Positions 1-7,348 of a DNA stretch of 11,963 nucleotides are shown here, piece after piece. Numbering within the stretch: position 1 is the first letter of the stretch; each line of letters begins with the position of its first letter. Origin of the DNA: Clostridiales bacterium (GTDB lineage Bacteria > Bacillota > Clostridia > Christensenellales > CAG-917); assembly GCA_012800805.1 (NCBI GenBank), contig JAAZIO010000026.1, positions 1 through 11,963 on the forward strand, given 5' to 3'. The position numbers and the translations under genes were made by a program. The notes beneath the pieces are model-generated. The model did no database searches, was not told the DNA's origin, and worked only from the letters and a program-made list of their open reading frames with translations.

Positions 1-127
1 CTTTCGGATATAAATTTTTCATTAGAAGTGGTTTTAATCTGAAGAAGTCTTTTATAATTAATTTTTTAATATTTTGTTTTGGTGTTTGTTTTATTGTTTC
101 TTCTTTATAAGCTAAAGCTTTAACAAA

Positions 128-155
128 GAAAATAAAAAACCGCCCCAAAGGGCGG
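128..155 (-). terminator. Intrinsic terminator after lysS
   Basis: Read on the minus strand, the stem CCGCCC (155-150), loop TTTG and stem GGGCGG (145-140) are followed directly by TTTTTTATTTTC. It starts about a dozen bases past the lysS stop codon, which is itself doubled (TAATAA). This is a textbook rho-independent terminator and should end the amaP-greA-lysS transcript. Confidence 0.9.
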
Positions 156-167
156 AGTTATTTTTTA

Positions 168-1658
168 TTATTTTACGGGTTTCATCGTGGGGAAGAGCAG
201 AACGTCTCTTATCGAGGGGCTGTCGGTTAAAAGCATTACCAGCCTATCTATGCCTATGCCGAGGCCGCCTGTCGGGGGAAGACCGTATTCAAGGGCGGTT
301 ACAAACTCCTCGTTCATCATCTGGGCTTCCTCGTCGCCCGCGGCTCTTGCTTCCATCTGCGCCTTGAACCTCTCGCGCTGGTCTATGGGGTCGTTTAACT
401 CCGAGAACGCGTTTGCCATCTCACGCGCGGTTATAAACAGCTCAAACCTTTCGGTAAGGCGCTTGTCCGAGGGCTTTTTCTTTGCAAGGGGCGAGACTTC
501 CACGGGATAGTCCAAAACAAAAGTCGGCTCTATAAGCTTTGACTCCACAAGCTGGTCAAAGCACTCATAAAGCGCGCTGCCCCAGCTAAGACCGTCTTTA
601 ATGTTTGCGCCCTGGCTTCTTGCCTTTTTGATAAGTTCCGAAACCTCTTCTTTTTCAAAGTCAAGCCCCGTGTATTCCCTGACGGCGTCAATCATGGTAA
701 TTCTTCTCCACGGGCGCTTAAGGGAAACCGGCGTGCCCTGATATGTAATTTCAAGGCCTCCTACTTTTTCAGCGCAAAAGCATATAAGCCTTTCTGCTAT
801 ATCCATCATGTCGTTATAGTCTTGATATGCGCTGTAAAGCTCGACGGTAGTAAATTCGGGATTGTGCTTTGTGTCCATTCCCTCGTTTCTGAAAATCCTT
901 CCCATCTCATACACTTTTTCAAAGCCGCCGACAACCAGCATCTTAAGGTGAAGCTCGGTTGCGATTCTCATATACATATCGATGTCAAGCGTGTTGTGAT
1001 GGGTAATGAACGGGCGGGCATTTGCTCCGCCGGGAACGGTATGCAAAACGGGGGTATCTACTTCAAGATATCCCTCGGAGTCCAAAAACTCTCTTACCGC
1101 GGACACAATCTTGGTTCTTTTTACAAAGGTATCTCTGACCTCGGGATTTGCGATAAGGTCAAGATATCTCTGGCGGTATCTTAAATCGGGGTCTTTAAGC
1201 CCGTGGAATTTCTCGGGCAGCGGCAAAAGCGACTTTGAAAGCAGCGTGCAGCTGTCAACCTTTATCGAAATTTCGCCCATGTGCGTTGTAAAAACTTCGC
1301 CCCAGATTCCGATTATGTCGCCCACATCCAGCTTTTTAAACTCGCTGTATGCTTCCTCGCCCATGTCGTCGCGGCGGAAATATCCTTGAATTTTTCCGCT
1401 TCCGTCAAGAATATGGCAAAAGCTTGCCTTTCCCATTACCCTTTTGGAAACGAGCCTTCCCGCGACCGCCACCTTTTTGCCTTCGTATTCGGAATATTTT
1501 TCAAATATTTCCTTTGCGCTGGCGTTTTTGTCAAAGCGAACGATTTCAAAGGGATTCTTGCCCTTTGCGGTAAGTTCCTCAAGCTTTTCTACCCTAACTT
1601 TTTTAAGCTCCGAAATATCCTCGACGGTTTGAGCTTCCGTATTCTTAATGTCTTGCAT
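168..1658 (-). CDS. lysS: Lysyl-tRNA synthetase, class II
   Basis: Charges tRNA-Lys with lysine using ATP, in the cytoplasm. The 496-residue protein has the usual length for class II bacterial LysRS. Residues about 60-140 form the N-terminal OB-fold anticodon-binding domain ([12 protein letters not shown], then an SGKIQGYF stretch). The catalytic core follows: motif 1 region around 175-215 with [10 protein letters not shown], motif 2 at about 256-270 ([15 protein letters not shown]) and motif 3 at about 464-478 ([15 protein letters not shown]). The start at 1658 is preceded by an AAGAGG ribosome binding site and lies 11 bases after the greA stop, so the two are cotranscribed. The greA-lysS order is common in Bacillota. 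No T-box leader can fit in the short gap. All three class II motifs are intact, so the enzyme should be active. Confidence 0.98.
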   Translation of the reverse strand: MQDIKNTEAQTVEDISELKKVRVEKLEELTAKGKNPFEIVRFDKNASAKEIFEKYSEYEGKKVAVAGRLVSKRVMGKASFCHILDGSGKIQGYFRRDDMGEEAYSEFKKLDVGDIIGIWGEVFTTHMGEISIKVDSCTLLSKSLLPLPEKFHGLKDPDLRYRQRYLDLIANPEVRDTFVKRTKIVSAVREFLDSEGYLEVDTPVLHTVPGGANARPFITHHNTLDIDMYMRIATELHLKMLVVGGFEKVYEMGRIFRNEGMDTKHNPEFTTVELYSAYQDYNDMMDIAERLICFCAEKVGGLEITYQGTPVSLKRPWRRITMIDAVREYTGLDFEKEEVSELIKKARSQGANIKDGLSWGSALYECFDQLVESKLIEPTFVLDYPVEVSPLAKKKPSDKRLTERFELFITAREMANAFSELNDPIDQRERFKAQMEARAAGDEEAQMMNEEFVTALEYGLPPTGGLGIGIDRLVMLLTDSPSIRDVLLFPTMKPVK

Positions 1659-1669
1659 TTTAGCCTCTT

Positions 1670-2137
1670 TTACTGAATGTCCATAATCTTATAGACAACC
1701 TCTCCGCCTCTTGGGGTGGTTACCTTGACTGTGTCGTTCTTTTTCTTTCCGATAAGCGCCATGCCGAGGGGCGACTCGTTGCTGATTTTGTTTTCGGCAA
1801 TGTTCGCCTCCGTCGTGCCGACGATTCTGAAAGTCATTTCCTCATTGAATTCGACGTCCAAAACTTTGACGGTTGAACCTATGCTGATTATTTTCTTGCT
1901 GGTGTTCTCGTCGATTATGGTCGCGTTTTGGAGCTTGTCTTCAATCTCTTTGATTTCAGCCTCCACAAAGCATTGCTCTTCCTTGGCGGCGTCATACTCG
2001 GCGTTTTCGGAAATGTCACCGAGTTCTCTTGCGAATTTGATTTTTTCAGCTACTTCCTTTCTTTTTTCTACCTTAAGATATTCAAGTCTCGCCTTAAGTT
2101 CTTCGTAGCCTTCTTTGGTCAAATAAACTTCTTTCAT
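1670..2137 (-). CDS. greA: Transcription elongation factor GreA
   Basis: Binds the secondary channel of RNA polymerase and stimulates transcript cleavage in backtracked complexes, rescuing stalled elongation. The 155-residue length is typical. Residues 1-75 form the antiparallel coiled coil. Its tip carries the family signature around 39-53 ([15 protein letters not shown]) with the acidic residues D41 and E44 that coordinate the catalytic magnesium. The C-terminal FKBP-like domain includes ISNESPLG (118-125) and GKKKNDTV (130-137). The start at 2137 has a strong GGAGGGG site six bases upstream. It sits 22 bases after amaP and 11 bases before lysS, on the same strand. Confidence 0.97.
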   Translation of the reverse strand: MKEVYLTKEGYEELKARLEYLKVEKRKEVAEKIKFARELGDISENAEYDAAKEEQCFVEAEIKEIEDKLQNATIIDENTSKKIISIGSTVKVLDVEFNEEMTFRIVGTTEANIAENKISNESPLGMALIGKKKNDTVKVTTPRGGEVVYKIMDIQ

Positions 2138-2159
2138 TTTTCCCCTCCGCCGATATCAT

Positions 2160-2822
2160 TTATTCGGCATTCTCGCTTTTGATTTCGATTTCGTTTTCCT
2201 CATCTGGGGGAGTAACCGACTCCGATTCATATTTTTCTTTCATTCTTTCAAGCTCGCTTTCCGCTCTTTGCTCGATTGCGTCCATGTCAGGCTCGTATTG
2301 AGGTTTCAGCGAGGTTATCTTAAAGTCTATCGCATTGAAACGGTATCCAAGCGTGTTTTCGAAAACATCTTCAAGCAGGCACTTTATCAGCACGCAGATT
2401 TCCTGTCCTTCGCGCTGGGCTTCGCGGTCGTTGATTTTAAGCGCGATTTTAAGCCTTACGCCGTATTCCGTCAGTATCAAAGAAACTCTTTGGCATGTTA
2501 CGCCGGGGATGGTGGCGACATTCTTTCTGACCAGGCTTTTGATGACGCCCGAGCTTACCTTAGTGTTGCCGCCCTTCTCGGCATCAAGAATTATCGACCT
2601 TACGGCGTCGTTGTCCGAAAACAGATACGCTATGTTGCCTGCCATAAGCAATACATAAAGCACGGCAAGCGACATGAACAGCCCTTGCAGAAGTTTGTTG
2701 TCAAAGATGTCGGTTTCGTTTTTGAAGCCGCCGAACACGGCTATCAGCAGGACGGTTATAAACAATACCGCTATCAGCGCGCCGCCGATTGCAAAAATTT
2801 TATCAAATACTCTTTTTTTCAT
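2160..2822 (-). CDS. amaP: AmaP-like alkaline shock membrane anchor protein
   Basis: This 220-residue protein has two N-terminal membrane segments (about 9-31 and 46-67), separated by a short loop, then a cytoplasmic Asp23/Gls24-like domain (about 75-175) and a charged tail rich in Glu (about 180-220). That layout matches AmaP, which in staphylococci anchors the alkaline shock protein Asp23 to the membrane. The family call rests on topology and on the Asp23-like pattern, for example SSGVIKSLVRKNVATIPGV followed by alternating hydrophobic strands. No separate Asp23 gene lies next to it here, so its partner is unknown. The start at 2822 follows a GGAGGG site. It is first in an operon with greA and lysS. 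It could also be annotated simply as an Asp23/Gls24 family protein. Confidence 0.72.
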   Translation of the reverse strand: MKKRVFDKIFAIGGALIAVLFITVLLIAVFGGFKNETDIFDNKLLQGLFMSLAVLYVLLMAGNIAYLFSDNDAVRSIILDAEKGGNTKVSSGVIKSLVRKNVATIPGVTCQRVSLILTEYGVRLKIALKINDREAQREGQEICVLIKCLLEDVFENTLGYRFNAIDFKITSLKPQYEPDMDAIEQRAESELERMKEKYESESVTPPDEENEIEIKSENAE

Positions 2823-2864
2823 ATACCCTCCTCAACACCATAATTTTCCGCAAGTGCAATAATT

Positions 2865-2870
2865 ATTATA
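2865..2870 (-). promoter_or_regulatory. Candidate -10 box for amaP-greA-lysS
   Basis: A perfect TATAAT reads on the minus strand 43 bases before the amaP start. No good -35 box is visible at the usual spacing (the nearest is TTAGAC at 15 bases, partly inside the transketolase gene). It would allow amaP-greA-lysS to be transcribed apart from the transketolase genes. No terminator is seen between the two groups, so read-through is also likely. Confidence 0.4.
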
Positions 2871-2887
2871 CTATCGGGGGAAGGTGT

Positions 2888-3835
2888 CTAAGCCTGTTTT
2901 CTCTTGAGGGCAGCCTTTGCGGCGTCAACGATATCTTCGGTTCTAAGTTTAAACACTTCCGAAAGATAAGGGAGTTTTCCTACCTCGCCGAATCTCTCTT
3001 TGATTGCTATAAACTCGCAAGGAATGGGATTATTTTGAACCAAAACCTCGGACACAGCGCTGCAAAGCCCGTTGTGGACGCTGTGGTTTTCGCATACCAC
3101 AGCGGCTCCTGTCTCCTTTGCGGCTTTGACTATGGTTTCGGCGTCTATCGGCTGCCAGGTGTGGATGTTTACAACCTTTGCCTTTATTCCTTCCTTGTCC
3201 AAAATGTCCGCGGCCTCTAGCGCCCTTTGCACCATGATTCCGCTGGCGAACAAGGTTATATCTTTACCGTCTCTTATTTCTATAGCTTTGCCGAGCTTAA
3301 AGTCAAGCGAGTCGTCAAATATCGTAAGCTGCGGTATTTTTCTGAAAAGCCTTACATAAACGGGCTTATTGTTCAAAGCTATTTCCCTTACCGCTTTTTT
3401 CAGCATATAGCCGTCGGTAGGCTCAAAGCATACCACGTCCGCAAGGCCTCGCATAATGCCCATATCCTCAAAGGCCATGTGCGTTCCGCCGTTGATTTCG
3501 GCGCAGATACCGGGGTCTGAGCCAACGACTTTAACGGGAAGCCGCGAGTAAGCCACCGATACGGTAAACTGGTCGTAAGTTCTTCTTGCCGCAAACGCCG
3601 CAAAACTATTGCAAAACGGTATCTTGCCCGAGGCGGCAAGCCCCGCCGCAACGCCAATCATGTTGGCTTCCGCTATTCCCACATTGAACGCGCGCTCGGG
3701 GAAGGCGGCGTAAAACGGACCCGTTCCGCTCGACGAGCAAAGATCTGCGTCCAGCACGACGATTCTGTCATCCTCTTTGGCAAGCTCTATAAGCTCGTCG
3801 CAAAGGATTTTCCTTAGTTCCGTTTTCTCTATCAT
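2888..3835 (-). CDS. Transketolase, C-terminal subunit
   Basis: Second half of a split transketolase, which moves two-carbon ketol units between sugar phosphates in the nonoxidative pentose phosphate pathway, with thiamine diphosphate (TPP) as cofactor. The 315-residue protein carries the pyrimidine-binding domain (about 1-165) and the C-terminal transketolase domain (about 185-310). The conserved Glu that activates the TPP aminopyrimidine is visible as E56 in NVGIAEANM. The GGTHMAFEDMGIMRG stretch (116-130) matches the family's phosphate/substrate loop and includes a conserved His. It begins 3 bases after the N-subunit stop, and its ribosome binding site (AGGGAG) lies inside the last codons of that gene, so the halves are translationally coupled. 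Paired small subunits are common in Clostridia and archaea. A sugar pathway other than the pentose phosphate route cannot be excluded. Confidence 0.93.
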   Translation of the reverse strand: MIEKTELRKILCDELIELAKEDDRIVVLDADLCSSSGTGPFYAAFPERAFNVGIAEANMIGVAAGLAASGKIPFCNSFAAFAARRTYDQFTVSVAYSRLPVKVVGSDPGICAEINGGTHMAFEDMGIMRGLADVVCFEPTDGYMLKKAVREIALNNKPVYVRLFRKIPQLTIFDDSLDFKLGKAIEIRDGKDITLFASGIMVQRALEAADILDKEGIKAKVVNIHTWQPIDAETIVKAAKETGAAVVCENHSVHNGLCSAVSEVLVQNNPIPCEFIAIKERFGEVGKLPYLSEVFKLRTEDIVDAAKAALKRKQA

Positions 3836-3838
3836 CTG

Positions 3839-4654
3839 TTACTCCCTGTCAGTTGCCTTTTTCCACTGCTCTTCGGTGATTGTCATGCTGTGGCAGTTTT
3901 TGATGCCTTCCGCAAAATAAGCGCCTTTGCCCTTAATAGTGTTCAAAATTATCATAGAGGGAGCGTCATGCTGCGCCTTTGCGTTGTCGATTGCCTCCGA
4001 TATCGCTTTGATATCGTGGCCGTCTACCGACTGAACATAGAAATTGAAAGCACGCCATTTGTCGGCAATTGGTTCTATCGTGTTAATATCGCAAATGTAT
4101 CCGTCAAGCTGAAGCTTGTTGTAATCAAGGAAAACTATAAGATTGTCTATCTTCTTGGAGCCCGCGAACATCGCCGCTTCCCAAACCTGGCCTTCTTGTA
4201 TTTCACCGTCGCCCAAGATAACATAAACATATGCTCCGTTATTGTCCATCTTTGCGGCAAGCGCCATTCCGACGCCGGCGGAAAGCCCCTGCCCAAGTGA
4301 GCCCGCCGTCATATCCACGCCGGGGGTTTTGTTCATGTCGCAGTGGGAAGGAAGACGCGTTCCGTTTTGGTTAAGCGTGTATATCCATTCACGGGGAAAG
4401 TAGCCTAAATCCGCAAGAACCGCGTACAAGGCGGGGCCTGCGTGGCCTTTGGACATTATTACTCTGTCGCGGTCGCTTTTTAAAGGGTTTTTGGGGTCGA
4501 TATTTGCTTTTTCGTAATAAATTACGGTCAGCACCTCGATTACGGACATAGCGCCGCCGATGTGTCCGACACCAAAGCGGCCTATCATTTCTATGGTGTC
4601 TTTTCTTATCTTTAGTGCTTTATCATCAAGCAGCTTAAGCTGATTTTCTTCCAT
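3839..4654 (-). CDS. Transketolase, N-terminal subunit
   Basis: First half of the split transketolase, providing the TPP diphosphate-binding domain. With the start at 4654 the protein has 271 residues. Visible features are H31 in GHIGGAMS, SKGHAGPALY (68-77), and the TPP motif running from GDG (148-150) to the Asn in LDYNK (179). A longer reading frame opens at 4702, but the start at 4654 is preferred. It has a GGAGGGC site a few bases upstream, the in-frame ATG at 4675 lacks a ribosome binding site and overlaps the TATAAT promoter box, and family members begin close to this point. It is the first gene of the transketolase pair and must assemble with the C-terminal subunit to complete the active site. 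Confidence 0.93.
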   Translation of the reverse strand: MEENQLKLLDDKALKIRKDTIEMIGRFGVGHIGGAMSVIEVLTVIYYEKANIDPKNPLKSDRDRVIMSKGHAGPALYAVLADLGYFPREWIYTLNQNGTRLPSHCDMNKTPGVDMTAGSLGQGLSAGVGMALAAKMDNNGAYVYVILGDGEIQEGQVWEAAMFAGSKKIDNLIVFLDYNKLQLDGYICDINTIEPIADKWRAFNFYVQSVDGHDIKAISEAIDNAKAQHDAPSMIILNTIKGKGAYFAEGIKNCHSMTITEEQWKKATDRE

Positions 4655-4673
4655 ACTGCCCTCCGCATGTGCC

Positions 4674-4702
4674 ATTATACATAATCGAGCAAAAAAAAGC
4701 AA
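4674..4702 (-). promoter_or_regulatory. Promoter for the transketolase genes
   Basis: Minus-strand TATAAT (4679-4674) lies 17 bases after TTGCTT (4702-4697). Transcription would start near 4667, leaving a leader of only about a dozen bases that still contains the ribosome binding site of the start at 4654. The perfect -10 box and ideal spacing support it; the -35 box is only half matched. Confidence 0.65.
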
Positions 4703-4748
4703 GGAATGGCAAAATTTTTTCGCCGTATATTTTTGCCCGTAAGACGCA

Positions 4749-4757
4749 TGATATACT
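4749..4757 (+). promoter_or_regulatory. Candidate extended -10 promoter
   Basis: TGATATACT fits an extended -10 element (TG, one base, TATACT), with no convincing -35 box. It points to the plus-strand gene whose first possible start is 4777, so the transcript leader would be about 13-22 bases. It is divergent from the transketolase promoter. Confidence 0.4.
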
Positions 4758-4776
4758 TAGGCCTTAGCTTGCCTTT

Positions 4777-5526
4777 ATGTTAATTATGAGAAAAATATTT
4801 GGTTTTTTCGCACTGTCACTTTTATTTATTGCCTTGGCGGCGCTTTTTATCCCGCTGATTGATTTTGAGCCTAAAGTATCGCATAGCTCGGATATCTTTG
4901 ATTTGGTTTCTCCCGAGCTTATAAAGTTTTATGAGGACAACTTTTCAAAAGAGCCGGTGATTTCCTCCGTCAAAGGAAAAAAGATGGAGAAAATGACCGA
5001 GGCTTACGGAGCCGGTGAAAACAAAATCAAAGTATTGATAATGATTAATGACCTTTCAACAAGGAACGGTGACCCCGTTTCAATGAAAGAGCTCTCTCAA
5101 ATGAGCACGCCCGAGCTTTTTAAAGTCGCCAAGAAAAACTTTGAGATATACCTTAACGGTATAAGCGAAGAGGAAAAAGCAAAGATAACGGAAAATTTCA
5201 ATAAACTGAAAGAGTCGGGGAAAATTCCGGACATTCCATTTATAAAAGTAGGACTTTCAGATAATGTTTTAAAAGCCATGGTCTACACGGGCGAGGAAGA
5301 AGACAAAAAAGATGACGGCGAATACCATATATGCGTAAAAGATAAGGGAGATAAAAATATCCAAAAGGGCGATGAGGGCAAAGATAACAAACAAGGCGAA
5401 GACGGCGGCTCTCAGGGCGAAGACGGCGGCTCACAAAATGATGAGCGGCCCCACTACCCCGATACACCGATAAGGCCCTGCCCAAGACCCCGTCCTCCGT
5501 TTTTTCCAAGAAAGGACAAAAAATAA
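4777..5526 (+). CDS. Hypothetical membrane-anchored or secreted protein
   Basis: I do not recognise this family. The protein has 249 residues from the ATG at 4777, or 246 from the ATG at 4786, which gives a more typical MRKIFGFF signal start. Neither start has a visible ribosome binding site, and an in-frame TAG at 4765 blocks any earlier one. Residues about 5-28 are a strongly hydrophobic signal peptide or membrane anchor without a lipobox cysteine. Residues about 30-175 form a mixed charged domain with ISEEEKAKITENFNKLK as a likely helix. From about 175 the chain becomes acidic and low in complexity, with GEDGGSQ twice in a row, and it ends in a proline/arginine-rich stretch (RPCPRPRPPFFPRKDKK). 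The tail suggests a disordered extracellular segment. It is a single-gene unit with its own promoter and terminator. Base composition resembles its neighbours. Confidence 0.8.
   Translation: MLIMRKIFGFFALSLLFIALAALFIPLIDFEPKVSHSSDIFDLVSPELIKFYEDNFSKEPVISSVKGKKMEKMTEAYGAGENKIKVLIMINDLSTRNGDPVSMKELSQMSTPELFKVAKKNFEIYLNGISEEEKAKITENFNKLKESGKIPDIPFIKVGLSDNVLKAMVYTGEEEDKKDDGEYHICVKDKGDKNIQKGDEGKDNKQGEDGGSQGEDGGSQNDERPHYPDTPIRPCPRPRPPFFPRKDKK
5395..5436 (+). repeat. Two-copy 21-base tandem repeat in coding sequence
   Basis: Units 5395-5415 and 5416-5436 differ at 2 of 21 positions and each encodes GEDGGSQ. The unit length is a multiple of three, so copy number could change without a frameshift. 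Confidence 0.9.
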
Positions 5527-5616
5527 ACTAAGCCTTAAACCTAAAGCAAACTCATAGAATATGTTTATATTCATATATAGAATTATAGCAATAAATAATG
5601 TAGCAAAATAAATGCA

Positions 5617-5651
5617 ATAAAAAGGCGGCTATATCACATCAGCCTTTTTAT
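5617..5651 (+). terminator. Hairpin terminator after the 249-residue gene
   Basis: A perfect 10-bp stem (ATAAAAAGGC at 5617-5626, GCCTTTTTAT at 5642-5651) encloses a 15-base loop, 90 bases past the stop codon. The A and T runs form part of the stem, so it could stop transcription on either strand. The large loop and low GC content make it weaker than the other terminators here. Confidence 0.6.
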
Positions 5652-5659
5652 CTGAACTC

Positions 5660-6130
5660 AAAGCCGTTAAAGAAAAAATCAGCTAAAAAACCCACACCGC
5701 ATAAAGCAACGCCGCATTGCTAGAATAAATTGTATATGATTATATTACTTGAGTTATTTTATTGCAGTATTGATTAAATGCGTGGCTTTTGTCAACTTGT
5801 TTGGGCGAAACATAAGTCCGTTTAATTTATGGGCAAACTGAAAGCCGTTAAAGAAAAACTCAACTAAAGAATAAAACCACACCGCATAAAAGTAAAACAT
5901 CGCCGCATTGCTAGATTAAATTAATTGATTATTTAATAACGTGGTATTAATTAAATTGCTAGTTATGCGTCAACTTGTTTTGCGTTACATAAGCCGTTAT
6001 TATGGGCAAGTTTTTATGACTAAGAACAAAGCCGCAAGAAAATTAGACTAAACACAGTAAAACCGTATGCTATTAATTAATTGGTTTTAATTTTAAGACG
6101 CAGTTTTTTATGTTGTTTTGCCGCTATAAC
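5660..6130. repeat. Degenerate tandem repeat, about 180-187-base units, noncoding
   Basis: This stretch between two convergent genes has no open frame of note and is crowded with stops. It consists of diverged tandem units: unit A 5660-5840, unit B 5841-6027, and a shortened, more diverged unit C 6028-6130. Blocks recur in the same order in A and B: AAAGCCGTTAAAGAAAAA at 5660 and 5841, CACACCGCATAAA at 5693 and 5878, CGCCGCATTGCTAGA at 5710 and 5901, GTCAACTTGTTT at 5791 and 5969, CATAAG with CCGTT at 5811 and 5988, and TATGGGCAA at 5828 and 6001. Unit C keeps the opening AAAGCCG and some interior similarity, but it has lost the CACACCGCATAAA and TATGGGCAA blocks. The segments between blocks are AT-rich and vary in length. 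It could be a decayed element, a tandem small-RNA locus or a protein-binding array; the sequence alone does not decide. Confidence 0.75.
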
Positions 6131-6153
6131 AAAAAAACGGCCTGAGCCGTTTT
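6131..6153 (-). terminator. Intrinsic terminator of the glnN operon
   Basis: Stem AAAACGGC (6134-6141) and GCCGTTTT (6146-6153) with a four-base loop. On the minus strand the T run continues through 6131. The hairpin overlaps the TAA stop codon of the EIIC-like gene (6154-6152). Because of its A/T flanks it might also work on the plus strand. Confidence 0.82.
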
Positions 6154-7324
6154 AATTTACGGGAAGTTTCATTTCTCCAAACTTCAGCCACTTTGTCTTT
6201 CTCATTATCTCTGAGACAATAAGGCTAATGAGAGCGGGCAGCACGAAAATCAGTAAAACTATACCAAGCCACATCTGCCAGTCGGGAATCGTCCCAGCGG
6301 TAACATCCAACACGCCGAAAACTCCAACAAGTCCCGAAGTTCCCATTCCGCCTCCCGCCGCGTTGCAGCGGAGCTTGAACACGCAGGTTGAAAGCGGCCC
6401 CACGACGGCGCTTGACACAACCGCGGGAAGAAGAATTTTGGGGTGGCGCATAAGGTTTGGTATTTGAAGCATGCTGGTTCCAAGCCCTTGCGCGATAAAG
6501 CCGCCAAAGCCGTTTTCACGGTATGAAGCCACGGCAAACCCTATCATATGCGCGGCGCAGCCGCAAACTGCGGCGCCGCCGGCTATCAGCATGGGGACGG
6601 AGTCGGGCGCCGCGGCGGAAGCAACGGCAATCCATATGGCCGCCGAAGATGTAGGCAGCGTAAGAAGCAGCCCCATTACGACCGAGATAACAACTCCCAT
6701 GACAAAAGGCGTTGCGGTTGTTGCTATCTCTATGCCTTTAGCAATTAAATCAACAAGCTTTATAAAAGGCCAAGCCGCATAGCAGGCGCCGATTGAGGCC
6801 AGCATCATGGTAAAGGGAACCAGTATTATATCAAGCTTTGTTTTTCCAGCAACCAGTCTTGAGCACTCCACCGCAATCACCGCCACGACATAAGCTCCTA
6901 TGGGATTTCCAGGAGCAAACGAAAGGGCGCCGTTTTTAACAAGCGCCGTGGCTATGGTTCCGCCGATTATTGCGTTTGAGTTGGCTCCGACAAGCCCTGC
7001 GACGGCGGCCGCAAAAATCACAAGTTTAGGCGACTTTAAAGCGTGCGCTATGCCAACGCCGATGCCTGCGCCCATAAGCATTTTCGCCACCGAGGCGACA
7101 GCGTTTAGTATCTTGCCGAATGTCGTTTCAAGTCCTATCCAGGACGCAATTTGCGCAAGTATCGTTCCCGCAATCAGCGTTACGAAAAGGCCCTGCGCCA
7201 TGCCCGTGAAAGCGTCAAGAAAATAGCGCTTAAAGCAATTACTAAAAAATCTCTTTGCTATCTGCTTTTTTGATACCGTGTTGTCCGTTCTTGCCTCATC
7301 TAGGAAGCTGATTCTCTCTTTCAC
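6152..7324 (-). CDS. PfoR-like PTS_EIIC_2 family membrane protein
   Basis: A 390-residue polytopic membrane protein with about nine or ten hydrophobic segments from residue 40 on, after a charged cytoplasmic N-terminus (KKQIAKRFFSNCFKRYF). Glycine-rich motifs typical of the PTS_EIIC_2/PfoR family are visible: GIAHALKSPKLV (91-102), GAGIGVG, LVGANSNAIIGGT (111-123), FAPGNPIGAYV (136-146) and GGGMGTSGLVGVFG (324-337). The family is named for the Clostridium perfringens perfringolysin regulator and resembles EIIC sugar permeases, but its transport substrate is not established. No EIIA or EIIB partner gene is present in the window. The start is GTG at 7324 with GAGGGATAAG just upstream. It lies 14 bases after the M28-like gene and closes the glnN operon. 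It might be a transporter or a sensor. Confidence 0.85.
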   Translation of the reverse strand: MKERISFLDEARTDNTVSKKQIAKRFFSNCFKRYFLDAFTGMAQGLFVTLIAGTILAQIASWIGLETTFGKILNAVASVAKMLMGAGIGVGIAHALKSPKLVIFAAAVAGLVGANSNAIIGGTIATALVKNGALSFAPGNPIGAYVVAVIAVECSRLVAGKTKLDIILVPFTMMLASIGACYAAWPFIKLVDLIAKGIEIATTATPFVMGVVISVVMGLLLTLPTSSAAIWIAVASAAAPDSVPMLIAGGAAVCGCAAHMIGFAVASYRENGFGGFIAQGLGTSMLQIPNLMRHPKILLPAVVSSAVVGPLSTCVFKLRCNAAGGGMGTSGLVGVFGVLDVTAGTIPDWQMWLGIVLLIFVLPALISLIVSEIMRKTKWLKFGEMKLPVN

Positions 7325-7325
7325 C

Positions 7326-7348
7326 TTATCCCTCGTTTTTATCCCTCG
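7326..7348 (-). repeat. Duplicated ribosome binding site segment
   Basis: CGAGGGATAA occurs twice on the minus strand, 13 bases apart (7348-7339 and 7335-7326). The first copy encodes the last residues and stop of the upstream gene (GAG GGA TAA). The second supplies the ribosome binding site for the GTG start of the EIIC-like gene. A short tandem duplication would explain how that site arose. Confidence 0.6.

Noticed and set aside
2268..2843. A 191-codon plus-strand frame opposite the AmaP-like gene
   Set aside because: It is antisense to a gene with membrane segments, a good ribosome binding site and operon context. Its product resembles no family and has the composition of a shadow frame.
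2888..4654. The split transketolase as a broken (frameshifted) gene
   Set aside because: Both halves have complete domains, the second has its own ribosome binding site and start, and two-subunit transketolases are well known in Clostridia and archaea.
4655..4702. A longer N-terminus for the transketolase N-subunit, starting at 4702
   Set aside because: The extra residues are absent from the family as I know it, the start at 4654 has a strong ribosome binding site, and the extension overlaps the TATAAT promoter box.
5660..6130. A CRISPR array
   Set aside because: The units are about 180 bases, diverged and AT-rich, without short identical repeats separated by uniform unique spacers, and no cas genes are present.
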